Positions 17,194 to 25,893 of a stretch of DNA of 64,000 nt are shown here, one piece after another (position 1 is the first letter of the stretch; the number at the start of each line of letters is the position of its first letter). The DNA comes from Sedimenticola thiotaurini. GTDB lineage: Bacteria > Pseudomonadota > Gammaproteobacteria > Chromatiales > Chromatiaceae. The stretch is taken from positions 1 to 64,000 of the forward strand of contig VMRY01000009.1 of assembly GCA_007713595.1 (NCBI GenBank). Reading direction: 5' to 3'. The notes below the pieces were generated by a model. That model made no database searches, was not told the origin of the DNA, and saw only the letters and a program-made list of their open reading frames with translations. A program made the translations under genes and the position numbers.

Positions 17194-20091
17194 CTACGCT
17201 TTGCTGATCTTGCACAGGCTACACTTGGTTTCCTGCATCTGGGTAACCGAGTCATAACCATAGGTCATGGCCGTGTTGCAGGCCTCGCCCAGCACATAGG
17301 GATCGGCGCCTTCCGGATATTTCGAACGGAGATCCTTGCCTTCAAAGTGGCCGCCAAAGTGGAATGGCATGAAGGCGACACCCGAAGCGACACGACGGGT
17401 CACCATCGCCTTCACTTTCACTTTCGCACCTTCGGCACCCTCTACCCAGACATCATCCCCGTCTCTGATGCCGGAATTATTCGCATCACGTGGGTGGACC
17501 TCCACGAACATATCCTGTTGCAGTTCCGCCAACCAGGGATTGGAACGAGTCTCCTCGCCTCCTCCCTCATACTCCACCAATCGCCCTGATGTGAGAATAA
17601 TTGGATACTCTTGGGAGTAGTCCTTAGCCTGGATCGAGGCGTAACGGGTAGGCAATCTGAAGAACGATTTGCGATCTTCATAGGTGGGATACTTCTCCAC
17701 CAGGTCGCGGCGACTGGTGTAGAGTGGCTCACGGTGTATCGGCACCGGATCAGGGAATGTCCAGACGATGGTACGCGCCTTGGCGTTTCCGAAGGGGGCA
17801 CAGCCATGTTTGATAGCGACCCGCTGTATGCCGCCAGACAGGTCGGTCTTCCAGTTTTTGCCTTCCGCCTGTTGCTGCTCCTCCGGAGTCAGATCACCCC
17901 ACCAGCCCAGCTTCTGTAACAGCTCACCGGTAAACTCCGGATAGCCATCCTTGATCTCGGACCCCTTTGAATAGGAGCCGTTGGCCAGCAGACTCTCGCC
18001 ATTACGCTCCACGCCGAAGCGGGCGCGGAAGGTGAGGCCGCCTTCGGCCACTGACTTGCTGGTGTCGTAGAGATTGGGTGTACCCGGATGCCCCATCTCA
18101 GCCGTTCCCCAACAGGGCCAGGGAAGTCCGAAAAACTCACCGTCACAGGGGCCACCCTCCGCCAGCAGGCTGTCGTAGTTGAAGGTTCCCCAGTTCTGCT
18201 GTTGCTTTTTCATACGCTCCGGGCTTTGCCCGGTATAGCCGATGGTCCACATGCCGCTATTGAACTCACGGGTGATATCCTCCACCAGCGGCTCTTCACC
18301 GTTGACCTTGATGTTTTTAAACAACTGCTCATCAAAGCCCAGTTTCCTGGCCAGCTTGTACATGATGGTGTGATCAGGCAAGGACTCAAACATCGGTTCA
18401 ATCACCCTGTCACGCCACTGCAGTGAGCGGTTGGATGCGGTGACCGAACCATAGGTCTCAAACTGAGTCGCAGCCGGCAGCAGATAGACACCGTCCGTAC
18501 GATCATGCATGACGGCGGAGACCGTAGGATAGGGATCGATAATCACCATCAGGTCCAGTTTCTCCATGGCGTTCTTCATCTCCTTGCCACGGGTTTGACT
18601 GTTTGGGGCATGGCCACAGAACACCATCGCCTTTACATTGTCCTTCTGGGCGATGTTCGCTTTGTCCTCCAGCACGCCATCGATCCAGCGCGAAACTGGA
18701 ATCCCGGTGGCGTTCATCGGACTCACCGGTTTGTCCTTGCTCTGCTCATAGCTATCACTATCAAAGCGCCCTTTGACCCAGTCATAATCGAGCCCCCATA
18801 CCTTGGCCCAATGTTTCCAGGCACCATCCGACAGGCCGTAATAACCTGGCAGGGTATCCACTAGAACGCCTAAATCGGTGGCACCCTGGACATTATCATG
18901 TCCGCGGAAAATGTTGGCGCCGCCACCCGATACGCCGATATTGCCCAGTGCCAGCTGGAAGGCGCAGTAGGCACGGGTATTGTTATTTCCAATAGAGTGC
19001 TGGGTTCCACCCATGCACCATATGAATGTTCCGGGACGGTTATCCGCCATCGCCCTTGTGGCGGCGAGGACCAAGTGTTCCGGCACACCAGTTACACGCT
19101 CGACCTCATCGGGCGTCCACTTGGCCACCTCTTTCTTCACCTCCTCCAGTCCATACACCCGTTGGCTGATGTACTCCTTGTCCTCCCAGCCATTCTTGAA
19201 AATATGCCAGAGCATGCCCCAGATAATGGGCACATCTGTGCCAGGCCGGATCTGCAGGAAGTGATCGGCATGGGCCGCAGTGCGGGTGAAACGTGGATCA
19301 ATGACAATAATCGGCGCGTTATTCCGCTCTTTTGCTCTTAGAATGTGTTGCAGCGATACGGGATGGGCCTCTGCCGGGTTACTGCCGATCAGCAGGATCG
19401 CCTGAGAGTGATGGATATCGTTATAGGAGTTGGTCATCGCCCCGTAGCCCCAGGTGTTGGCAACACCGGCCACTGTGGTGGAGTGACAGATACGGGCCTG
19501 ATGGTCTACGTTGTTAGTGCCCCACATGGCGGCAAACTTGCGAAACAGGTAGGCCTGTTCATTGCTGTGCTTGGCGGAACCGAGCCAGTAAACCGAATCG
19601 GGTCCTGAACTTTCTCGGATCTGCAGCATCTTGTCGCCGATCTCGTTGATCGCCTCATCCCAACTAATGCGTTTCCACTTCCCATCCACCAGTTTGGTCG
19701 GATACTTCAGGCGCCGCTCACCATGTCCATGTTCCCGTACCGAAGCACCCTTGGCGCAATGTGCACCCAGATTGAAGGGGTGATCAAAGGCCGGTTCCTG
19801 CCCGGTCCAAACACCATTCTGTACCTCGGCCACAATACCGCAGCCCACTGAACAGTGTGTACAGATAGTCTTTATCTGCTGGGTAGCAGCGCTACCCGCA
19901 TTGGTGGTTTCGGCCTGCACCCGTTTGATCATACCGGGTGTATAACCACTGGCCAGTACCGCACCACCTGCCATCAGGCTGGAGTTGCGCAGAAAGGCTC
20001 GGCGGCTGATGGCGCGTCCGCCAGAAGCGACTTCCCGACTGCTGTCGCTCGGCTGAGTGGATGTTTGCTCGGATCGTTTAGTCAGTTTCAT
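17194..20091 (-). CDS. fdhA: FdhA: molybdopterin formate dehydrogenase catalytic subunit
   Basis: A 965-aa Tat-exported molybdo- or tungsto-enzyme. The twin-arginine signal is at residues 30-31 (SRRAFLRN). The N-terminal 4Fe-4S ligands are Cys77, Cys80, Cys84 and Cys112. The metal ligand is Cys202 in ARICHSTTVAG, so this is the cysteine form and no selenocysteine is needed. The bis-MGD binding and C-terminal molydopterin-dinucleotide domains follow. It oxidises formate to CO2 on the periplasmic side. It ends in a Cys-containing tail (CSLCKISKA). moaA and mobB for cofactor synthesis lie nearby, and a TorD-like chaperone is encoded upstream in the same operon. Confidence 0.95.
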   Translation of the reverse strand: MKLTKRSEQTSTQPSDSSREVASGGRAISRRAFLRNSSLMAGGAVLASGYTPGMIKRVQAETTNAGSAATQQIKTICTHCSVGCGIVAEVQNGVWTGQEPAFDHPFNLGAHCAKGASVREHGHGERRLKYPTKLVDGKWKRISWDEAINEIGDKMLQIRESSGPDSVYWLGSAKHSNEQAYLFRKFAAMWGTNNVDHQARICHSTTVAGVANTWGYGAMTNSYNDIHHSQAILLIGSNPAEAHPVSLQHILRAKERNNAPIIVIDPRFTRTAAHADHFLQIRPGTDVPIIWGMLWHIFKNGWEDKEYISQRVYGLEEVKKEVAKWTPDEVERVTGVPEHLVLAATRAMADNRPGTFIWCMGGTQHSIGNNNTRAYCAFQLALGNIGVSGGGANIFRGHDNVQGATDLGVLVDTLPGYYGLSDGAWKHWAKVWGLDYDWVKGRFDSDSYEQSKDKPVSPMNATGIPVSRWIDGVLEDKANIAQKDNVKAMVFCGHAPNSQTRGKEMKNAMEKLDLMVIIDPYPTVSAVMHDRTDGVYLLPAATQFETYGSVTASNRSLQWRDRVIEPMFESLPDHTIMYKLARKLGFDEQLFKNIKVNGEEPLVEDITREFNSGMWTIGYTGQSPERMKKQQQNWGTFNYDSLLAEGGPCDGEFFGLPWPCWGTAEMGHPGTPNLYDTSKSVAEGGLTFRARFGVERNGESLLANGSYSKGSEIKDGYPEFTGELLQKLGWWGDLTPEEQQQAEGKNWKTDLSGGIQRVAIKHGCAPFGNAKARTIVWTFPDPVPIHREPLYTSRRDLVEKYPTYEDRKSFFRLPTRYASIQAKDYSQEYPIILTSGRLVEYEGGGEETRSNPWLAELQQDMFVEVHPRDANNSGIRDGDDVWVEGAEGAKVKVKAMVTRRVASGVAFMPFHFGGHFEGKDLRSKYPEGADPYVLGEACNTAMTYGYDSVTQMQETKCSLCKISKA

Positions 20092-20122
20092 TGGGTTCCC
20101 CCTGATGGGCGGCGGCTGCCGA

Positions 20123-20332
20123 TCAGCTTGCTGTGGTTTTGTAGTACTGCAGGATATGTGGGGTCAGGCGATAGCCTTTCTGTGTCTTCGTCTGGCCAGA
20201 CGACTCATCATCAGATGCCATTACCGCACCGGGTGCCACCGCGGCGGCGGCCACGCCCACACCTGTAACCAGCGAGCCTTTGATGAATCTCCGTCGTTCG
20301 CTATCAAGGTGTTTTTTCTTATCGTCTTTCAT
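20123..20332 (-). CDS. Small twin-arginine peptide of formate dehydrogenase operons
   Basis: A 69-aa protein with a twin-arginine signal (ERRRFIKG) and a hydrophobic segment, then a short polar tail ending HILQYYKTTAS. It matches the small Tat-target proteins found just upstream of fdhA in many proteobacteria (formate dehydrogenase region Tat target). AGGAG precedes the ATG at 20332. It may be a small partner or assembly factor of FdhA; its function is unknown. Confidence 0.82.
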   Translation of the reverse strand: MKDDKKKHLDSERRRFIKGSLVTGVGVAAAAVAPGAVMASDDESSGQTKTQKGYRLTPHILQYYKTTAS

Positions 20333-20371
20333 TGCATCTCCTCCCGCAGCTGGCAAAAAATTAGAGGCCAT

Positions 20372-21037
20372 TCAGACCTGCATGGCCAGGTAACGCTGTT
20401 CCATCTCCATGAAGGCAATACCAAAACGGCCTACCGCACGATAAAAAACGGCGGCCCGTGCTTCACTCAGGTCAACAAAAAAACGCTTGAACCAGTCTGC
20501 CATGTGCGTGTTGAAAAAAACGCCCTGACGCGCGTGGGGCAATCCGTCTGTAATCAACAAGTGCATCACTTCACAGAGCGCCGCCACATGGTCTTCCGGC
20601 TCATGCACCTGGGGATCACGCTGAAACCCCAGCACCGCGAGGTCATCCCGCAGTCTGCTCAGAGGCCGTTCCATAAGGAATCCAGTGAGATACCAGGAAC
20701 CATAGGGCACCAGCTCACCTCTGCCGAGACCTATAAACAGAGCATGATATTCATCTTCAATGGTTTCGGGCCGACAGCTTTTCGCCGCCAGTCCGAGCAT
20801 GGACATGGCAAGAGCCATCGCATCACCCTTCCGATCAACCGCAGCAAAACCGGATACCCAGTCAAGCCGCGCCTGGTCTGGCGGTGCGCCCAGTAGTGAA
20901 GCCAGCACACTGTAAGCGCCGGCACGATACTGCTGTTCCCGGGAGAGCCCGCAGTCATCCGTTGTGATAGGGGCCGTGCTGGTTTGTAATTGTTGTTCTG
21001 CCAACTCTGTCTGCATAGCCTCAACCTGAATCGCCAT
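20372..21037 (-). CDS. TorD/DmsD-family molybdoenzyme chaperone
   Basis: A 221-aa all-helical cytoplasmic protein of the TorD family. The EDEYHALFIGLGRGELVPYGSWYLTGFLMERPL region is the family hallmark (E-Y/F-x-x-L-F-x-G, then P-Y-x-S-x-Y). It should bind the twin-arginine leader of FdhA and hold the enzyme for cofactor insertion. The GAGGA site supports the ATG at 21037. That ATG overlaps the stop of the 32-aa ORF upstream (TAATG), so the two are translationally coupled. Confidence 0.85.
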   Translation of the reverse strand: MAIQVEAMQTELAEQQLQTSTAPITTDDCGLSREQQYRAGAYSVLASLLGAPPDQARLDWVSGFAAVDRKGDAMALAMSMLGLAAKSCRPETIEDEYHALFIGLGRGELVPYGSWYLTGFLMERPLSRLRDDLAVLGFQRDPQVHEPEDHVAALCEVMHLLITDGLPHARQGVFFNTHMADWFKRFFVDLSEARAAVFYRAVGRFGIAFMEMEQRYLAMQV

Positions 21038-21135
21038 TACACCGTCCTCGTATTAGCTATGAGCAATGCGCGGGCCAACCAGCCCGGGAGAAAAATAACC
21101 ATAAAGGAGTAATACAACCAAGCCAGTTCAGTCAT
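21037..21135 (-). CDS. 32-aa single-helix membrane peptide, coupled on both sides
   Basis: A 32-codon open frame fills the whole gap between the 4Fe-4S protein and the TorD-like gene. Its ATG overlaps the upstream stop (ATGA), and its TAA overlaps the downstream start (TAATG). The product begins MTELAWLYYSFMVIFLPGW and has one strongly hydrophobic helix and a basic, polar C-terminus. The perfect fit at both ends argues for real translation. I do not recognise a family; a small membrane partner of formate dehydrogenase, or a coupling peptide for the chaperone, would fit. Confidence 0.6.
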   Translation of the reverse strand: MTELAWLYYSFMVIFLPGWLARALLIANTRTV

Positions 21136-22751
21136 TGGAACGTTTCGCCCTTAACTCCCTGGGCCATTGCATCGGGGTCCTGCACAATATCCACCACCCG
21201 GCAATCCTCACACAGGGTCAATCGATGGCGCGCCTTGCCGTCCTGGAACATCCAGTGGCCTTCCAGTTTTTTCAGCATGTTCTCGATCACTGAGCGGGTG
21301 GCAAAGGGTTTGCCGCAGGCAGTGCAGCAGAAGGGCGGCTCTTCATGTAACAGACGCACCTTGTTGCGCTCCTCCCGATTGAATAGCAACCTCGGGGTAA
21401 TCCAGATAGCGTCTTCCGGGCAGGTGCGAGTACAGATCCCGCACTGCAGACAATTGGCCTCAATAAACCGCAACTGTGGTGCATCCTGTCCCGACATGAG
21501 TGCCTTACCGGGACAGGCACTGACACAGGCGAGGCAGAGCGTGCAGGCTTTCTCATCCACCTGGGCCGTACCAAAGGGTGCGCCGACGGTCAGATCGGCC
21601 ATCGGTCGTGCCCTTACTGACTGCTCGAACAGATGATCAATGGCCATGTAGGCAACCTGCCGCTTGCCACCGTTGGCAGAGAAATTGGCCGGCGTCAGCG
21701 TCAATCGCCCGGCTCCAATACCCTGCAAGGCAGCCTCGTTCACCAGCTGAACCGCCTCCTGAGAAAATCCGAGGGCTGTCAACAGCTCTCCAGCGGTAGT
21801 GACTTGCTGTTCAAGCGCCTCGACCACCCGGGCCGCCATACCACCACGATCCAGCAGCAGTACCGATCCAGCACCATAGGCAAGCGCCGTCAGCCAGACC
21901 TCCAGCCCGACACTGGCCAGCTCCTCGACCTGGAACGGTATCAGATTCGGTTCCAGAGATGGCGGGACGCCATCCACCTCCGCACAAATCACCAGTTGAG
22001 GATCCAGACCACCAGCCTGTCGATAGGTTTTAAGCAGTAGCCGGATCTGCTCCAGAGTATCCCTAGGCTGTGGATAGCTGTAGCGGATAGCACCGCTGGG
22101 ACAGACCGTAGCACAGGCACCACCACCCTGGCAGCGATAAGCATCCACGGTAACCTTTTCCACTAGTGATGTGATTGCCTCTGCCGGACAGGCATCGATA
22201 CAGCGAGTGCAGGCGATCTTTCCGGAGCGGCCATGGGCACAGATCGAGGGGTCGTAACTGAAATAACGCGGCTTGTCGAAAGTACCCACAAGTCCCTTGA
22301 GCTGCTCGACGGCGCGGTTGAGACTCGGCTCATCTGTGGCACTCACGAGATAACCCGGGGGTTTCATCGGCATGGCGAGCTGCGGCTCAGCACCCAGATC
22401 GAGGATCAGATCCGCCCTCAGGGATTCGGCATTTGATTTACCCGGTTCTCCCAACTGCAGAAGAAAGGCCCCCAGATACCCACTGATGCTCAGGCTCCGA
22501 CCGGCCTGAGAAATCACCGGCACACCCGGCAACTCTTCACCCTCAATCAGCAGCACCTGCGCCTGCAAGGGCGTATCCAGCCGGGTGGCAAACTCCAGCG
22601 CTTCAGGACCGCCAATGACCAACACCCGTCCCCGTGACTGAAATTCAACCAGGTCAGTGGTCTCTACCACCACACTGCCGAGTGCGGCCAAGGCCGCTTC
22701 GCGGGCACGGCTGTTTCTTACCCGGATTGCATCGGTTATCTGTTCGTTCAT
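21132..22751 (-). CDS. Multi-cluster 4Fe-4S ferredoxin-like protein of the fdh operon
   Basis: A 539-aa soluble iron-sulfur protein. Residues 1-165 have no cysteine cluster. Two 4Fe-4S sites lie near 170-220 (CTRCIDACP and CQGGGACATVCP), two more near 405-450 (CTLCLACVSACP and CLQCGICTRTCP), and a C-terminal CCTACGKPF…CEDC site looks zinc-binding. Proteins of this type recur next to DUF3305/DUF3306 and TorD-like genes in proteobacterial formate dehydrogenase operons; the role is probably electron transfer or cluster delivery during maturation. It overlaps both neighbours by ATGA junctions. Confidence 0.75.
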   Translation of the reverse strand: MNEQITDAIRVRNSRAREAALAALGSVVVETTDLVEFQSRGRVLVIGGPEALEFATRLDTPLQAQVLLIEGEELPGVPVISQAGRSLSISGYLGAFLLQLGEPGKSNAESLRADLILDLGAEPQLAMPMKPPGYLVSATDEPSLNRAVEQLKGLVGTFDKPRYFSYDPSICAHGRSGKIACTRCIDACPAEAITSLVEKVTVDAYRCQGGGACATVCPSGAIRYSYPQPRDTLEQIRLLLKTYRQAGGLDPQLVICAEVDGVPPSLEPNLIPFQVEELASVGLEVWLTALAYGAGSVLLLDRGGMAARVVEALEQQVTTAGELLTALGFSQEAVQLVNEAALQGIGAGRLTLTPANFSANGGKRQVAYMAIDHLFEQSVRARPMADLTVGAPFGTAQVDEKACTLCLACVSACPGKALMSGQDAPQLRFIEANCLQCGICTRTCPEDAIWITPRLLFNREERNKVRLLHEEPPFCCTACGKPFATRSVIENMLKKLEGHWMFQDGKARHRLTLCEDCRVVDIVQDPDAMAQGVKGETFQ

Positions 22752-23326
22752 GATACTGCTCCAGAGTCACCAACTGAATTGGATTCTCTATTGGCAACCA
22801 AATCTTCCGGGCCACTTCCGGAAGGTGACCGGTCTGCATCGGCTACAGCAGGTTCCACCGCAACTGTATGTTCCGACTCCCCGCTCTCATGCTGACTTGT
22901 TTGCGGCACCAGCATGGCTTCCAGTTTCGCCTCCGCCATGGCCAGTTGATGACGCATGTCAGCGGTAACAATGTCCCCCAACCCGGCAAAGTTGGTGTAA
23001 TCGCCATCATAATCATCCAGGCCATCACAGACATTGAACGCGGCGCTGTGAAACAGCTTCCGCAGCGCCTGCCGGCGCAGTGACTCACTTACCTTTTCCG
23101 ACAGAAACCCGCTGTAATCCGAGTGTTCATCCAGTGATTCGATTGGTGGCATGTCGCTGTCACAGAGCGGCTCTGCAACAATCTCATTATCATCGTTTGC
23201 CGCTATTTCATGCGGGCTATCCGATGATTCAGTGGGTAATGCCGCCTCCTGCTTCAGACGGGACCAGCGGGAGATGAAACTGTCCGAGCCACCTGCATCC
23301 CGATCCATTTTTATATGGCTTGTCAT
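22748..23326 (-). CDS. DUF3306 family protein
   Basis: A 192-aa acidic protein. The FISRWSRLK N-terminal motif, the central LRRQALRKLFHSAAFNVCDGLDDYDGDYTNF region and the disordered acidic tail are typical of DUF3306. The start at 23326 has a strong GGAGGAGAG site; the longer upstream frame overlaps DUF3305 and has no site. DUF3305 and DUF3306 genes occur as a pair in formate dehydrogenase operons. The function is unknown, probably enzyme maturation in the cytoplasm. Confidence 0.82.
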   Translation of the reverse strand: MTSHIKMDRDAGGSDSFISRWSRLKQEAALPTESSDSPHEIAANDDNEIVAEPLCDSDMPPIESLDEHSDYSGFLSEKVSESLRRQALRKLFHSAAFNVCDGLDDYDGDYTNFAGLGDIVTADMRHQLAMAEAKLEAMLVPQTSQHESGESEHTVAVEPAVADADRSPSGSGPEDLVANRESNSVGDSGAVS

Positions 23327-23850
23327 GCTCTCTCTCCTCCATCGGCCGCCTTTTTTCGCCAATCTTTCAACCGGCGCTTTTTCTTCTGTTCCGGCACATA
23401 GTGGTTTAGCACGAACAACTCGCACCAACGGTAAAGCTCAGGCGGCATAGCGACCGCATAGACTATTTCATCGCCTTCCTGATAGGCATTGGCCGCATCA
23501 AAACTGAGACTGACCAGAAAGGGTATGGGACTGCCATCTCCCTTATCATGGGCAATCACAAAACAGCTTGGGGAGGGTGAGCACAGATTCTGGTAATAAC
23601 TTTCACACTCATCAGCATATAACTGCAGTCGGAAACCACTGTTCAGATATTGCTTTGTCTCCTCCTGCTCATGGATCAGGGAGACTTGGCGTTTGGGGAT
23701 TGCGCCATCCCATAATTGAGCGGTCACGCCGACTGCTTCCCAACTGGTATCCAACCAGGGGTTATTCGAGGGCGCAGACTGCATAATCACCGAGATTAAG
23801 AATTCAGCAGGTACCTTCGCATCTAAATCCTCAACAGGCTCTTGAAACAT
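23323..23850 (-). CDS. DUF3305 family protein, first gene of the fdh operon
   Basis: A 175-aa protein with the DUF3305 features: an FLISVIMQ…NPW…SWEAVGV N-terminal part, a central YYQNLCSPSPSCFVI segment and a basic C-terminus with VLNHYVPEQKKKRRL. The start at 23850 has an AGAGGTGG site. It is 29 bp below the transcription start expected from the sigma-54 promoter at 23890-23904, which fits a first gene. Its stop overlaps the DUF3306 start (ATGA). The molecular function is unknown. Confidence 0.82.
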   Translation of the reverse strand: MFQEPVEDLDAKVPAEFLISVIMQSAPSNNPWLDTSWEAVGVTAQLWDGAIPKRQVSLIHEQEETKQYLNSGFRLQLYADECESYYQNLCSPSPSCFVIAHDKGDGSPIPFLVSLSFDAANAYQEGDEIVYAVAMPPELYRWCELFVLNHYVPEQKKKRRLKDWRKKAADGGERA

Positions 23851-23889
23851 GACCGCCCACCTCTTATTGCACGATGTGTCATATATGCA

Positions 23890-23904
23890 AGGCAAAGACC
23901 GTAC
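23890..23904 (-). promoter_or_regulatory. Sigma-54 promoter of the fdh operon
   Basis: On the minus strand the sequence reads TGGTACGGTCTTTGC: GG and GC separated by exactly ten bases, with the ACG and TTGC blocks of the -24/-12 consensus. Transcription would begin about 12 bases after the GC, near 23879, leaving a leader of about 29 bases before DUF3305. Confidence 0.72.
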
Positions 23905-23985
23905 CAGCACAGTTCAATGGCAACCATGCACAAGTTATCGAGGACTAACTCTGATTCCTCATTAAAGAGGGATACTGAAAATTGC

Positions 23986-23996
23986 GGCAAAATGTC
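23986..23996. promoter_or_regulatory. Candidate enhancer site 1 (GGCA-AAA-TGTC)
   Basis: An 11-bp imperfect palindrome GRCA-N3-TGTC, about 110 bp upstream of the fdh start and 140 bp upstream of the moaA start, the normal range for binding of a sigma-54 activator. Confidence 0.5.
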
Positions 23997-24062
23997 ACAG
24001 TCAGCCGGATCATCTGGGACAAATAGAACCATGCGGTGAGGATCAATTCAGCTAAATGCCGC

Positions 24063-24073
24063 GACAATTTGTC
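24063..24073. promoter_or_regulatory. Candidate enhancer site 2 (GACA-ATT-TGTC)
   Basis: A perfect half-site palindrome GACA/TGTC with a three-base spacer, the same geometry as the copy at 23986. It lies about 65 bp upstream of the predicted moaA start. Confidence 0.5.
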
Positions 24074-24108
24074 TAATCAGGAGAGACTAAACAATAACCC
24101 CAGTAAAT

Positions 24109-24123
24109 AGGTATGGTATTTGC
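24109..24123 (+). promoter_or_regulatory. Sigma-54 promoter of moaA
   Basis: AGGTATGGTATTTGC has GG and GC exactly ten bases apart and an intact TTGC. It shares the AGGTATG-N4-TTGCGT skeleton with the promoter at 30708-30722. The start would lie near 24135, 26 bases before the moaA ATG. Confidence 0.62.
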
Positions 24124-24160
24124 GTGCTGCGCACTCTAAACTCATTTAAAAGGAGCGCGT

Positions 24161-25186
24161 ATGCACGAAACCCAGACAGACAGTGCCAGCCATCCAGCAA
24201 CACCCCTGGTAGACCGATATGGTCGGCAGATCAAATACCTCCGGATCTCGGTAACAGACCGCTGCGATCTGCGCTGTGTCTACTGTATGTCTGAAGAGAT
24301 GCAGTTTGTGCCACGCTCTCAGTTACTAACGCTGGAAGAGTTGCAACGTATCGGACAGACATTTGTCGAGCTAGGGGTAAACAAAATCCGAATAACGGGC
24401 GGTGAACCGCTGACCCGGCGCAATATTATTCAGTTGTTTGATTCATTGGGACAACTGGATGGCCTGAACGATTTCACCCTGACCACCAATGGGACGCTTC
24501 TGCCGCAATACGCCGCAGCACTCAAGAGAGCCGGTGTCACCCGCATTAACATCAGCCTGGATACGTTAAAACCGGACCGGTTCCATGAAATTACCCGGGT
24601 AGGCGAATTAAGAAGAACGCTGGATGGCATTGAAGCCGCACGCACAGTCGGTTTTAAGCGCATCAAGATCAACTCAGTTATTCTGAAAAACCGCAACCAC
24701 GATGAGGTCAACGACCTGGTTCAGTTTACTCTCGATCGGGGTATGGATATCAGTTTTATTGAAGAGATGCCGCTCGGTATCATCAGTGAACATAATCGGG
24801 CAGATGCCTACTATTCGAGCGATCAAATCCTGCAGGATATTGAAAAACAGCACAGCCTGATCCCAACCACCGAGACCACGGGAGGCCCTTCTCGCTATTA
24901 TCGGATTGATGGGACAGATACTCGGATTGGATTCATCTCACCTCACAGCCACAACTTCTGCGATAGCTGCAATCGGGTTCGCCTGACGGCTGAGGGGCGA
25001 CTCCTACTTTGCCTTGGACAGGAGCATTCAGTAGATCTGCGCCGCATTCTGCGGGCGTACCCCCTGGATAACAGACCACTGCGCGAAGCCATCATCCAGT
25101 CAATGGATATAAAACCAAAAGGCCACGATTTCGATCTCACATCACAACCGGTTCTATTCAGGCACATGAATGCCACAGGCGGTTAA
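24161..25186 (+). CDS. moaA: MoaA: GTP 3',8-cyclase (molybdenum cofactor step 1)
   Basis: A 341-aa radical SAM enzyme. The N-terminal CxxxCxxC site is CDLRCVYC, a GGEPL SAM-binding motif follows, and the C-terminal second cluster site is NFCDSCNRVRLTAEGRLLLC. With MoaC it makes cyclic pyranopterin from GTP. AAAGGAG lies six bases before the ATG. The C-terminus differs from the usual terminal GlyGly-R form, ending NATGG. It is divergent from the formate dehydrogenase operon and shares its regulatory region, which suggests a dedicated cofactor supply for that enzyme. Confidence 0.93.
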   Translation: MHETQTDSASHPATPLVDRYGRQIKYLRISVTDRCDLRCVYCMSEEMQFVPRSQLLTLEELQRIGQTFVELGVNKIRITGGEPLTRRNIIQLFDSLGQLDGLNDFTLTTNGTLLPQYAAALKRAGVTRINISLDTLKPDRFHEITRVGELRRTLDGIEAARTVGFKRIKINSVILKNRNHDEVNDLVQFTLDRGMDISFIEEMPLGIISEHNRADAYYSSDQILQDIEKQHSLIPTTETTGGPSRYYRIDGTDTRIGFISPHSHNFCDSCNRVRLTAEGRLLLCLGQEHSVDLRRILRAYPLDNRPLREAIIQSMDIKPKGHDFDLTSQPVLFRHMNATGG

Positions 25187-25238
25187 TTCTCTGGAAGAAA
25201 GCAACTCAAATGCTTCTGATGATTTGCATCAACGCAAT

Positions 25239-25251
25239 GATGATTATCATC
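25239..25251. promoter_or_regulatory. GATGAT-T-ATCATC palindrome
   Basis: A perfect 13-bp palindrome 46 bp upstream of the 91-aa gene. It partly resembles a Fur-type TGAT/ATCA repeat but not enough to assign one. Probably an operator of unknown type. Confidence 0.3.
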
Positions 25252-25296
25252 TGACATAGTTAGACTAAGAGAGAAACCAACTGGAGGGATCAGATC

Positions 25297-25572
25297 ATGT
25301 TAACACTTGAAGACTGCCTGGGATTATGTGAACTTGATGAAGATGAGATCCTGGCCATCGCCGAACATGAACATATTCCAGAGATTATAGCCTTGGAGAT
25401 GGCACAATACATGGTGCATCTGCCAGAAGGGACTATCATGATCAAACGGATGATCCTGGAAGATATTCAGCACGCCAAGCAGAATAACAATCAGACACAT
25501 GCGGATGTGCTTGAGCGGGTACTAAAGCACTTCATCGTCAATCACCCTGAGTTTAATGGACCGAATAAGTGA
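25297..25572 (+). CDS. Conserved hypothetical small helical protein
   Basis: A 91-aa acidic, predicted all-helical cytoplasmic protein beginning MLTLEDCLGLCELDEDEI and containing AEHEHIPEI. A strong GGAGGGATC site lies before the ATG. It has two N-terminal cysteines four residues apart (CLGLC). I do not recognise a function. It stands alone between moaA and the ZIP-like gene and ends 220 bp before the next open frame. Confidence 0.72.
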   Translation: MLTLEDCLGLCELDEDEILAIAEHEHIPEIIALEMAQYMVHLPEGTIMIKRMILEDIQHAKQNNNQTHADVLERVLKHFIVNHPEFNGPNK

Positions 25573-25602
25573 GTAAAACATGAACCCGAGAGCGCAGCCT
25601 GT

Positions 25603-25617
25603 TGTATACGTTATACA
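25603..25617. promoter_or_regulatory. TGTATA-CGT-TATACA inverted repeat
   Basis: A perfect 6-3-6 inverted repeat in the 320-bp gap before the ZIP-like gene. It may be a repressor site. Nothing else in the gap is recognisable. Confidence 0.3.
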
Positions 25618-25893
25618 TGTTTGTCTTGCTGCCTCGGACGGTTTGTAACCGACCTATTTTTAAACCAGTTCTCTGCCGTTTAGCGCCCCATAAAAAAATC
25701 GACTGATGCCATACTCCCAGCACCATCCCTTTTTCAATGCAATAATGGTCTGAATAGTTAAGGAACCTCCGGCATAACCGGTAAGTTTCCAATGATTACT
25801 TACCAGCTAACTTTCTACCATTGTCTTGACAGATTGCGTGTACCTGGAACCGAGACTCACTATACTAATAAAAAATCCCGCGAGACCCCAGGC

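Larger units (their letters stand above)
23851..24160. other. Divergent regulatory region between fdh operon and moaA
   Basis: A 310-bp gap with no gene. It carries two outward-facing sigma-54 promoters (23890-23904 minus, 24109-24123 plus) with two copies of an 11-bp palindrome between them. The layout is that of a shared upstream activating region. Confidence 0.6.

Noticed and set aside
24101-24160. Molybdenum cofactor riboswitch before moaA
   Set aside because: The predicted leader is only about 26 bases, too short for the Moco RNA motif.
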